Under the pieces are notes generated by a model that did no database searches, had not been told where the DNA came from, and saw only the letters and a list, made by a program, of their open reading frames with translations. Source: Chryseobacterium capnotolerans (GTDB lineage Bacteria; Bacteroidota; Bacteroidia; Flavobacteriales; Weeksellaceae). From it: DNA of 64,000 bases. The stretch is taken from assembly GCF_021278965.1 (NCBI RefSeq), contig NZ_CP065589.1:1927001-1991000 (forward strand), written 5' to 3'. The position numbers and the translations under genes were made by a program. Positions 57,109 to 64,000 of this stretch are shown piece after piece. Numbering within the stretch: the stretch's first letter is position 1; each line of letters opens with the position of its first letter.

Positions 57109-57188
57109 GATGCAAATTTCCTGAATATTTCTAATATTCAAAAGGTTTTTCATCAATATAGATCATCGGTAAAAACAATAGAAAACTG

Positions 57189-57947
57189 TTACCAGTTGTT
57201 CAGACCGTTTTCCAATGCTTTTTCATAATTTTCTAGATCAAAAGAATAAAGATCGGGAGATCTGTGAGCCCCCACATATTTTTGTTCATCAAGTTTTTTT
57301 AAGACATTCAGATTTTTAATTTTTCTATAGAAATTTCCACGGTTAAGAGGTTTTCCTAATATGGCTTCATATAGTTTCTGCAGTTCCGGAAGTGTAAATT
57401 TTTCCGGCATCAGATTATAACCGATGGGTTTGGATGATATTTTTTCCCGTAGGGTAAGCAAAGCTTTTTCAATGATTTCCCGGTGGTCCATTGCAAAATC
57501 AATTTCGGACAGCTGGCGTAAATAAACCCATTCACATGCCTCACTTACATCATCAGCAACAGGATTAATTTCAGAAGAGTTATAAAGTGCGTAATATCCT
57601 ACGGAAATAAACCGCTGCTTTTGGAAAAGGGTTTCGTCAAATTCTTCAAAATAAAGCTGGCTTCTGTTTTTTCTTCCAAAAACGCCAAATTCCTGCAGGA
57701 AGACATCAGTAACTCCAGCTCTGTCTTCCAGTACTCTTACTACCGCTTCATCCAGATCTTCATCTCTTCTCACATAGCCGCCCGGGAGCAGCCATTGTTT
57801 TCTGTATTTCATTCTTACCAGCAATACCTTAAGTTCATTCTGATCAAAACCAAAAACAACCGGGTCCACTGAAATATGAGGAAGAAAAAGTTCTTTTGCT
57901 TCGGCAGATTTCTGTAAAATCTGTTCCCTGGAATCCATATAATCCAT
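57189..57947 (-). CDS. NUDIX-domain transcriptional regulator (NrtR-like)
   Basis: This 252-residue protein has a NUDIX domain at residues about 25-160 (SVDPVVFGFDQNELKVLLVRMKYRKQWLLPGGYVRRDEDLDEAV, then VRVLEDRAGV). The NUDIX box is degenerate: the REUxEE core is altered to VRVLEDRAG, so it probably binds a nucleotide-like ligand without hydrolysis. A winged helix follows (MPEKFTLPELQKLYEAILGKPLNRGNFYRKIKNLNVL). This is the NrtR regulator type. It probably controls itself, the MBL gene downstream and perhaps the divergent MFS gene. Confidence 0.85.
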   Translation of the reverse strand: MDYMDSREQILQKSAEAKELFLPHISVDPVVFGFDQNELKVLLVRMKYRKQWLLPGGYVRRDEDLDEAVVRVLEDRAGVTDVFLQEFGVFGRKNRSQLYFEEFDETLFQKQRFISVGYYALYNSSEINPVADDVSEACEWVYLRQLSEIDFAMDHREIIEKALLTLREKISSKPIGYNLMPEKFTLPELQKLYEAILGKPLNRGNFYRKIKNLNVLKKLDEQKYVGAHRSPDLYSFDLENYEKALENGLNNW

Positions 57948-58169
57948 AAAAATAAAATGTGTGATTACAAATGTAAAGATAAAATCGGATAATGCTTAAA
58001 AAAACTCTTTGCTGAAGCAGTATGAAAGGATAAAATCTATAACACCAACAGGTGAAATCAATGATAATCGTCTGTCTTTTTTATGAAAATCGCTACCTTT
58101 GAGACCGATAAAAATATATCCAAAATAGGCAATGATCAGGATATATTACATTTCAATAAAAATTTTAAG

Positions 58170-59354
58170 ATGCAGGAGAACTCTACCAACGGTATTTCCA
58201 GGACAGTGGTCTGGTTAATGGCTATTATTTCAGGACTTGTTGTTGCCAACAATTATTATAATCAACCTTTACTCGCATTGATCTCAGAAGATCTAAACGT
58301 TTCAGAAGCTGCAGCGAGTAAGATTTCAGTACTTACTCAGATTGGTTATGCTTTGGGATTATTACTGATAGTACCGCTTGGAGATAAATTTTTCCGTAAA
58401 AAGCTAATTCTTATCGATTTGTTTCTTGTCTTTGGTTCTCTGCTTTGGATGACCTTTGCCAATGAGTTGTGGATGCTGTATGCCGCGAGTTTATTGATTG
58501 GAGCTACCTCTGTGATTCCTCAGCTATTTGTTCCTATTGCAGCAGAACTTTCCTCAGATAAAGAGAAATCTGCTAATATCGGGCTGGTAATGTCCGGACT
58601 TTTACTGGGAATCCTTCTTTCCCGTTTTATTGGTGGAATCGTAGGTGAAGTATGGGGCTGGAGGGCAATGTTCGGAATTGCTGCGGGATTAATGATTTTA
58701 GTCTGGCTGGCCGTTTACAAAATGCTCCCTGAACTACACCCGAACTTCAAAGGAACCTACAAAGAGCTGATGCGATCTGTGGCCCATCTTGCTAAAACAC
58801 AGCCGATTCTTCAATTGGCATCTTTCCGTGGAGCAATGGCTTTTGGATCTATGTGTGCTTTATTTACAACTTTGGTGTTTCATATGGAGAAACCTCCTTT
58901 TAATGCAGGTTCATCCGTTGTTGGAAGTTTTGGATTGGCGGGAGCAGTTGGTGCTTTGGCAGCCGCTAAAGTAGGAAAGCTTCAGAAATATTTAGATATC
59001 AATCGTATTATACTTTATTCATTACTGATTCTGATAGGAAGCTGGGGATTCACTTATTTTGCAGGCGAAACCTATTGGGGGCTTATTGTAGGGGTAATTC
59101 TTGTAGATCTTGGAGTACAATCCAGCCATATTATGAATCAAACGAATTACTTCATGATTAAATCCAATGCGGTAAACCGACTGAATACAGTGTATATGGT
59201 TTCTTATTTTATCGGGGGATCACTGGGAACATGGCTGGCTTCCGTTGCGTGGCAGAAAGCCCAATGGACAGGTGTTTGTGCGGTAGGAACTGCTTTTGGA
59301 GTGTTAGCTTTGATCGCTCATGTCCTGTTTTGTAATAAAGTCAATAAATCATAA
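58170..59354 (+). CDS. MFS transporter
   Basis: This 394-residue inner-membrane transporter has 12 predicted helices (first TVVWLMAIISGLVVANNYYNQPLLALI). Major-facilitator loops are GDKFFRKKLILID after helix 2 and IPQLFVPIAAELSSDKEKSANIG. The family resembles arabinose-efflux-type exporters. An upstream ATG at 58083 would add 29 residues, but a -7 element TACCTTTG (58094-58101) lies inside that extension, so the start at 58170 is preferred. It is divergent from the NUDIX regulator; drug or metabolite export is likely but the substrate is unknown. Confidence 0.88.
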   Translation: MQENSTNGISRTVVWLMAIISGLVVANNYYNQPLLALISEDLNVSEAAASKISVLTQIGYALGLLLIVPLGDKFFRKKLILIDLFLVFGSLLWMTFANELWMLYAASLLIGATSVIPQLFVPIAAELSSDKEKSANIGLVMSGLLLGILLSRFIGGIVGEVWGWRAMFGIAAGLMILVWLAVYKMLPELHPNFKGTYKELMRSVAHLAKTQPILQLASFRGAMAFGSMCALFTTLVFHMEKPPFNAGSSVVGSFGLAGAVGALAAAKVGKLQKYLDINRIILYSLLILIGSWGFTYFAGETYWGLIVGVILVDLGVQSSHIMNQTNYFMIKSNAVNRLNTVYMVSYFIGGSLGTWLASVAWQKAQWTGVCAVGTAFGVLALIAHVLFCNKVNKS

Positions 59355-59426
59355 TCATTATCGGTTGGAAAACGCTATGAATTTAAAATAACATACTGCT
59401 TTAAGGCGTAAGAAAATTGATTTATA

Positions 59427-59537
59427 ATCGCCATGAATGCGCTAATATTTTTATCATCTATGTGCGTATGTGGTTATATTTTTTTCAACCACATATATAA
59501 TAAGTGTAATTAAAATTAATCGTGCATTCGTGGCAAT
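59427..59537. repeat. Composite palindromic intergenic repeat
   Basis: Outer arms (59427-59442 and 59521-59537) are inverted copies with a few mismatches of an ATTGCCACGAATGCACG unit. An inner perfect pair TATGTGGTT / AACCACATA lies at 59467-59475 and 59487-59495. The outer unit matches the palindrome at 2179-2223. It separates the MFS gene from the convergent HxlR gene. Confidence 0.65.
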
Positions 59538-59582
59538 AAATATTTTCAAGTTTATTGGTTTTATTAACAATGTTTACATCGA

Positions 59583-59957
59583 TTATTCTTTACAGTCTTG
59601 CTCTTCAATAACCTTCCTGTGTTTTCCGCCCCATTCATTTAAAGCATCCCAAATAGGAATAAGTTCTCTGGCAATTGCTGTAAGTTCATAATCTACCCTT
59701 GGAGGAACTTCTGCATACACAGTCCTTTTTACCAGCCCTTCCTTTTCAAGCTCTCTCAATTGGAGCGTAAGCATTCTTTCCGTAATTCCTGAAATGGATC
59801 TTTTAAGTTCACTGAAACGTAGTTTTTCATCCTTTAATTTGCTTAGGATAAACAGTTTCCATCTTCCGCCAATCTTGCAGACAGCATAACTCAGATCACA
59901 CTCCTGAATATATTGTTTATTGATATTATTCGTTGAACTTTCTTTTATACTTCCCAT
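59583..59957 (-). CDS. HxlR-family transcriptional regulator
   Basis: This 124-residue winged-helix regulator has CDLSYAVCKIGGRWKLFILSKLKDEKLRFSELKRSISGITERMLTLQLRELEKEGLVKRTVYAEVPPRVDYELT, the full HxlR core. The first cysteine (C20 in ECDLSYAVCKIGG) matches the redox/electrophile-sensing Cys in several members (YodB, HypR). An 18-bp palindrome lies 1 base upstream of the start, and its -7 element on the minus strand is at 60002-60009. It should control itself and the divergent esterase-MFS operon. Confidence 0.92.
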   Translation of the reverse strand: MGSIKESSTNNINKQYIQECDLSYAVCKIGGRWKLFILSKLKDEKLRFSELKRSISGITERMLTLQLRELEKEGLVKRTVYAEVPPRVDYELTAIARELIPIWDALNEWGGKHRKVIEEQDCKE

Positions 59958-59958
59958 T

Positions 59959-59976
59959 ACTTACAAATTTGTTAGT
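59959..59976. promoter_or_regulatory. Probable HxlR operator
   Basis: ACTTACAAATTTGTTAGT is an 18-base palindrome with a single mismatched pair, in the leader of the HxlR gene. TACATTFG-type -7 elements flank it on each side in the divergent gap: minus 60002-60009 (TACATTTG) and plus 60022-60029 (TAAATTTG). Binding here would block the regulator's own transcript. Confidence 0.6.
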
Positions 59977-60021
59977 ACCATACAATGATATCCGTATAGT
60001 GCAAATGTAAGGTATGAAATC

Positions 60022-60029
60022 TAAATTTG
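60022..60029 (+). promoter_or_regulatory. -7 element of the esterase-MFS operon
   Basis: TAAATTTG fits TAnnTTTG; the esterase start codon is 75 bases downstream. Confidence 0.5.
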
Positions 60030-60103
60030 CCTCATAAAAGCAGACAAAAAACAATAGCGCTACTGTTTACTGCAAAACAATATTAACCTAAAATTAAAAC
60101 AAA

Positions 60104-61024
60104 ATGCAGTTGACACCAAAAATCAATCAGATTTTAAACCATTTAGAAAAAATACAGTCCTTTAATCCTCAAAATCCATTAGACGATACCCGAAAATATC
60201 TTGAAACAATGTCTCTACAGCTTAATGGCAGGAAAGAAACTGTAGCTATGATTGAAGAGCTTGAGGTTCCGGGGGCTACTCATCAAATTCCGGTTAGAAT
60301 CTATCGCCCTAAAGGGAAAACAGTTCAAAAATCTCCAGCCATTATTTATATTCATGGTGGATGGTTTATTGCCGGCGGTTATGAAACTCATGATGCAGTA
60401 GTTCGTAAGATTGCCAATACAACAGAGGCTGTTGTTATTTTTGTAGATTATCGTCTTGCTCCGGAACATCCTTTCCCAGCAGGATTGAATGATTGTCTGG
60501 ATGCTGTACAGTGGATCAGAGAAAATGCAGAGTCATTAGGAATTGATCCGGATCAAATAGGAATCATAGGAGACAGTGCCGGAGGAGGTTTATCAACGGC
60601 TGTTTCTACTCAAATTGGAGAAGTTTTTAAGTTTCAGGTTCTGATTTATCCTGCAGTGGATAATCAGCTTAATACCCAATCATGGGAAACCTATGAAAAC
60701 GGACCTGTACTGAATAAACAAGGCGGAGTAGATGCCTGGAACTGGTATCTTCCTAAGGAAGAAGCTAATAATCCTTTAGCCATTCCTATTTTAATTAAAG
60801 ATTTTAAGAATACTCCTTCTACCTTAATCATCATTGCTGAGCATGATCCTTTGGCTGATGATGCGAAAAATCTTACTGTAAATATGAAAAATGCCGGAGT
60901 ATCTGTTACCACAAGCTTTTATAAAGATATGGTTCATGGCTTTATGCATATGGGAGAGATTCTAGAAGACACTCAATTGGCAGTGAATGAGATGGCTGGT
61001 TTTGCTCAGCAGCATTTTAAATAA
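60104..61024 (+). CDS. Alpha/beta-hydrolase of the HSL family (esterase)
   Basis: This 306-residue cytoplasmic carboxylesterase has the oxyanion-hole motif YIHGGWFIAGGYETHD (HGGW form), the nucleophile elbow GDSAGGG (Ser about 164), the acid in AEHDPLADDA and the catalytic histidine in VHGFMHM. All three catalytic elements are present. It hydrolyses short acyl esters; the natural substrate is unknown. It is divergent from the HxlR regulator and 19 bases before the MFS gene, a typical detoxification cassette. Confidence 0.92.
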   Translation: MQLTPKINQILNHLEKIQSFNPQNPLDDTRKYLETMSLQLNGRKETVAMIEELEVPGATHQIPVRIYRPKGKTVQKSPAIIYIHGGWFIAGGYETHDAVVRKIANTTEAVVIFVDYRLAPEHPFPAGLNDCLDAVQWIRENAESLGIDPDQIGIIGDSAGGGLSTAVSTQIGEVFKFQVLIYPAVDNQLNTQSWETYENGPVLNKQGGVDAWNWYLPKEEANNPLAIPILIKDFKNTPSTLIIIAEHDPLADDAKNLTVNMKNAGVSVTTSFYKDMVHGFMHMGEILEDTQLAVNEMAGFAQQHFK

Positions 61025-61042
61025 ACCAATTTTTAGCAAACC

Positions 61043-62208
61043 ATGAAAAAGTATGCATACATTGGATGTTTAGGATTTATAGCCGTTATTACCACAGAAT
61101 TTGGAATTATTGGAATTCTTCCCCAGGTTGCGGAGCATTATAAAATCAGCATAGACAAGGCCGGGTATCTTTTAAGTGCTTTTGCTTTGGTCATTGCTCT
61201 TACAGGACCTTTTATGACATTACTGACTTCAGGAATGGATCGAAAGAAAATAATGACGGCTGCTATCTTTATGTTTCTGTTCACGGGAATTGTCTCTTCC
61301 TTTTCACCTCCTTTCTGGCTGTTGATGATGGTAAGAATTCTTCCTGCATTTTTGCAGCCTGTATATATAGCTACGGCATTGTCTGTAGCAGTATCAAGGA
61401 GTGACAGAAGTCATAAAAATGAGTTGATGAGTATTGTTTTCAGTGGGGTAGCTATTGCAATGGTGACTACAGTTCCTTTTGCTACGTGGATTTCGGCACT
61501 CTATTCATGGGAATATTCCTTTATGATACAAGCTGTAATAAGCTTAATTGCTTTGATGATCATTCATTTTCTTCTTCCGCCTATGCCTGTGAAAGAGAAA
61601 AAATCTTACGGAAGCCAGATCCGGATATTAAAGCAGCCTGTGTTTATTTTGAGTACCCTCACGAACTTTTTATGATTACAGCCTGGTTTTCTACCTACAG
61701 CTACTTTGCAGATTATTTGGGTAAGGCTAAAGGAATGGATGCTTCTATGGTAAGTTATATGTTATTTCTATTTGGAATTATAGGCATTATTGCCAATAGA
61801 ATTGCAGGTAAAATGCTTAATAAAAATATAACGGCTACATTGGCATTTTTCCTCTCCGGAACGATACTGATTCCTGTATTGTTATCTGTTTCAGGTGGGA
61901 ATACAATGGCTACGATTATTGTCATTGGAGTGTGGGGATTTTTATATTCTCCAAGTTTCCTGAATGCATCTACTTATATGATCTCTGCAGCACCGGATGC
62001 GTTGGAGTTTGCCAACAGTCTTGCTACCTCATTCGGCAATTTGGGAGTCACGTTAGGAACGACTATTGGAGGTTGGATTATTATGAGTCAGGGAGTAGAA
62101 TATACTCCATGGATAGGGTTTGTTTTTGGGATTTTAGCCTTCTTTATGATGATATTGAGAAGTGTATTGGAAAAAAGGAGAAGTGTTCTTTCAGGTTGTT
62201 TAAAATAA
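61043..62208 (+). pseudogene. MFS transporter with one frameshift
   Basis: This is a drug-efflux-type major facilitator of about 388 residues. Helices 1-6 (YIGCLGFIAVITTEFGIIGILPQVAEHYKISIDKAGYLLSAFAL, then TSGMDRKKIM loop) are in the first frame. Helices 7-12 (WFSTYSYFADYLGKAKGMDASMVSYMLF..., FANSLATSFGNLGVTLGTTIGGWI) are in the second. Adding one T to the T5 run 61667-61671 gives TLTNFFMITAWFS and a single frame. It lies 19 bases after the esterase and is probably controlled by the HxlR regulator. Probably an artefact. Confidence 0.87.
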
Positions 62209-62242
62209 ATGTAACAAATTTTATTACATTAAAATAATTCCG

Positions 62243-62250
62243 TATCTTTG
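62243..62250 (+). promoter_or_regulatory. -7 promoter element
   Basis: TATCTTTG (TAnnTTTG) lies 36 bases before the start codon of the DsbA-family gene. No clear -33 TTG. Confidence 0.5.
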
Positions 62251-62286
62251 ATCTATTAAATTTGAATTAAAATTAAATACAATACA

Positions 62287-62988
62287 ATGAAAATAGAAAT
62301 ATGGTCGGATGTGATGTGTCCGTTTTGCTATATAGGGAAAAATAATTTTGAAAAGGCTTTAGAAAAATTACCATTTAAAGATGAGGTAGAAGTAGAGTGG
62401 AAGAGTTTTCAGCTTGATCCGACTTTAGATTCCGACAAAACTCAGAATACTCTTCAGTATTTTAGAGAGAAAAAAGGAGTTCAGGAGGCTCAGGCATCCC
62501 AAATGTTAAGCCAGGTGACCCAGATGGGAAAAGGAGCCGGTATTGACTTTGATTTTGAAAAAGCGCTTATCACCAATACTTTTAGTGCTCACAGACTTCT
62601 TCATTTGGCTAAAAAACATAATAAATCAAATGAAATGGAAGAAGCCTTATTTATTGCTCATTTTATTGATGGCAAAAATGTGGGTGACCCAGAAGTATTG
62701 ATTTCCCTTGCTGAAAACTTAGGTATTGATAAAGAAGAAGCTAGAGAAGCTGTAACTTCTGACCAGCTTGACTACGAAGTGAACCAGGATATTATGGAAG
62801 CAAGAAATAACGGTGTTTCCGGAGTTCCTTTCTTTGTCCTGAACGGGAAATATGCGGTTTCAGGAGCACAGCCTGTAGAAGTGTTTGAAAATGCATTACA
62901 ACAGACTTATAAAGAGACGGTAAGTCATTTCAAAGATCTCTCAGGAGGCAACGGCGCTTCCTGTGATGCTGACGGATGCAGCATTTAA
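62287..62988 (+). CDS. DsbA-family oxidoreductase (FrnE-like)
   Basis: This 233-residue cytoplasmic thioredoxin-fold protein has the active site C11-P-F-C14 (VMCPFCYIGKNNF), the cis-proline loop NNGVSGVPFFVLNGKYAVSGAQPVEVF and a helical insert between them. It has no signal peptide. It fits the FrnE branch, a DsbA-like group linked to oxidative-stress tolerance. The C-terminal CDADGCSI adds a further cysteine pair. It is preceded by a -7 element and followed by a terminator, so it is transcribed alone. Confidence 0.92.
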   Translation: MKIEIWSDVMCPFCYIGKNNFEKALEKLPFKDEVEVEWKSFQLDPTLDSDKTQNTLQYFREKKGVQEAQASQMLSQVTQMGKGAGIDFDFEKALITNTFSAHRLLHLAKKHNKSNEMEEALFIAHFIDGKNVGDPEVLISLAENLGIDKEEAREAVTSDQLDYEVNQDIMEARNNGVSGVPFFVLNGKYAVSGAQPVEVFENALQQTYKETVSHFKDLSGGNGASCDADGCSI

Positions 62989-62994
62989 TAATTT

Positions 62995-63027
62995 AACCCC
63001 AGGCTATTTTAGTTTGGGGTTTTATTT
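62995..63027 (+). terminator. Intrinsic terminator
   Basis: A 7-bp stem AACCCCA / TGGGGTT (62995-63001, 63015-63021) is followed by T-rich sequence. Confidence 0.75.
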
Positions 63028-63205
63028 TAATATATAAATTATTCGCTAATTATCTTTATAAAGCTGTATTTACTACAAATCCGAATCTTTTATTCAAACA
63101 GCAAATTAAGATTATTTTGTAGCGTTATCCGTGAAATTAGTATTTAAAAAGTTTCTAAAAGTTGATTGAAATTGTTAACGCAATCCAAATACCATAAAAC
63201 TCTTG

Positions 63206-63213
63206 TATCTTTG
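63206..63213 (+). promoter_or_regulatory. -7 promoter element
   Basis: TATCTTTG (TAnnTTTG) lies 27 bases before the nucleosidase start codon. Confidence 0.5.
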
Positions 63214-63240
63214 TAATACAGTATAAATCTATATTCTTCA

Positions 63241-63822
63241 ATGATAAAAATTAGTAATGAACATCATTATCCTATTGCAGATACTCTATTTGTTTTTGCA
63301 CTGGATTCTGAAGCAGGGACAGTATTTGATGATAAGAATAAATTAATAACAGGAATAGGGAAGGTAAATGCAGCCATTGAGCTTACCAAAGAAATTCATA
63401 CCAGAAAACCGAAATTAATTGTCAATCTGGGTTCAGCAGGAAGCAAAGGATTTCAGAAAGGTGAAGTGGTTTGCTGCACAAAATTCATCCAGCGGGATAT
63501 GGATGTAAGAGGCCTTGGATTTAAAATGTATGAAACTCCATTATCCGGAGTCCCACCCGTTTTGGAATATGGTTTGAAAATGGACACTTTACAAGAAGGA
63601 ATCTGTGGGAGTGGAGACAGTTTTGAAATGAATCACTCAGAAACTGACTATAATATTGTAGATATGGAAGCTTATCCTTTAGCCTTGATTGCACAAAAAG
63701 AAAATATTCCGTTTCTATGCCTAAAATACATTTCAGATGATGCGGGAAGTGACGCTGCAGAGGATTGGAGTGTACAGGTACATCTGGCTTCTGAAGCATT
63801 CAAAAAAATATTATTTTCATAA
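63241..63822 (+). CDS. MTA/SAH-type nucleosidase
   Basis: This 193-residue enzyme of the purine nucleoside phosphorylase/nucleosidase fold probably splits 5'-methylthioadenosine or S-adenosylhomocysteine. Family blocks are LITGIGKVNAAIELTKEI, KLIVNLGSAGSKGFQKGEVVCCTKFIQRDMDV, CGSGDSFEM (catalytic loop) and NIVDMEAYPLALIAQKENIPFLCLKYISDDAGSDA, whose E and D are the usual ligand and acid residues. It is shorter than E. coli MtnN (232). A GNAT gene starts 13 bases later, probably cotranscribed. Confidence 0.87.
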   Translation: MIKISNEHHYPIADTLFVFALDSEAGTVFDDKNKLITGIGKVNAAIELTKEIHTRKPKLIVNLGSAGSKGFQKGEVVCCTKFIQRDMDVRGLGFKMYETPLSGVPPVLEYGLKMDTLQEGICGSGDSFEMNHSETDYNIVDMEAYPLALIAQKENIPFLCLKYISDDAGSDAAEDWSVQVHLASEAFKKILFS

Positions 63823-63835
63823 AACTTATATAAAA

Positions 63836-64000
63836 ATGGCATCTATTATCATTAACAAAGCATCTGCTGAAGATACAGATAGTATACAGAAACTGGCTAT
63901 TCAGACATTTTCTGAAACCTTTGCAAAAGACAATACGGAAGAAGCCATGGAGAAATACCTGAAAGAAAGTTTCAATACAGAAAAGGTGAAATCCGAAATC
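63836..64000 (+). CDS. GNAT-family N-acetyltransferase (5' part)
   Basis: This frame runs from ATG 63836 to the window edge, 55 codons. The sequence IIINKASAEDTDSIQKLAIQTFSETFAKDNTEEAMEKYLKESFNTEKVKSE has the N-terminal strand and helix of a GNAT acetyltransferase that recognises amino-groups. The acetyl-CoA loop lies outside the window, so assignment is by the N-terminus only. Confidence 0.75.
   Translation, partial: MASIIINKASAEDTDSIQKLAIQTFSETFAKDNTEEAMEKYLKESFNTEKVKSEI

Overview
The window is typical Flavobacteriia DNA and most likely comes from Chryseobacterium. It is AT-rich and carries a primary sigma factor of 288 residues. Its promoters show the Bacteroidetes -7 element TAnnTTTG. 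It also has a TssN-type (type iii) T6SS fragment, a TonB receptor, a DUF2723 protein and an IND/CGB-like B1 metallo-beta-lactamase, an enzyme class native to the C. indologenes / C. gleum group. I see no rRNA, tRNA, CRISPR array or transposase gene.

Layout. 1-1179: end of the ATP synthase operon (atpD partial, atpC). 1269-9045: a secreted protein of unknown role, then on the minus strand a B12/radical-SAM enzyme, a beta-helix (bactofilin-like) protein, a DUF4870 protein and a LytTR two-component pair. 9262-13043: a plus-strand set of a secreted Hcp/TssD-like protein, a second bactofilin-like protein and a large TPR protein, headed by an 11-bp direct repeat spaced as LytTR targets are. 13207-18516: Crp/Fnr regulator, F420-type reductase, an NTF2-like lipoprotein, an EamA permease, and an alpha-oxoamine synthase next to a cysteine-synthase-like enzyme, a probable sulfonolipid (capnine) pair. 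18739-28053: two GT-C-type membrane glycosyltransferases, DUF1697, kdsA and a TonB receptor. 28208-33026: a copper-handling operon around a large multicopper oxidase with a CopB-like C-terminal barrel. 33110-39372 (minus): S9 peptidase, GNAT, small envelope proteins, rpoD and an S1/P1 nuclease. 39882-42946: an isolated T6SSiii baseplate operon (tssG-tssN-tssK). 43350-50354: outer-membrane barrel, S41 peptidase, IND-type carbapenemase, DtxR-type repressor, threonine aldolase and a CAT-like acetyltransferase. 50513-55405: a tightly overlapping three-gene operon (TerB-C protein, AAA ATPase, Lhr-like helicase) that matches the Shango anti-phage system. 56026-64000: LuxR-type HTH protein, MBL hydrolase, NUDIX regulator, two MFS transporters, an HxlR regulator divergent from an esterase, a FrnE-like DsbA protein, a nucleosidase and a partial GNAT.

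Eight otherwise normal genes are each broken by a single one-base change, always in or beside a homopolymer run (seven losses, one gain). This pattern points to residual sequencing error more than to biological decay, so those genes are described as full-length loci with one frameshift. Several intergenic regions hold dispersed palindromic repeats, including a 183-bp MITE-like element with perfect 18-bp terminal inverted repeats.
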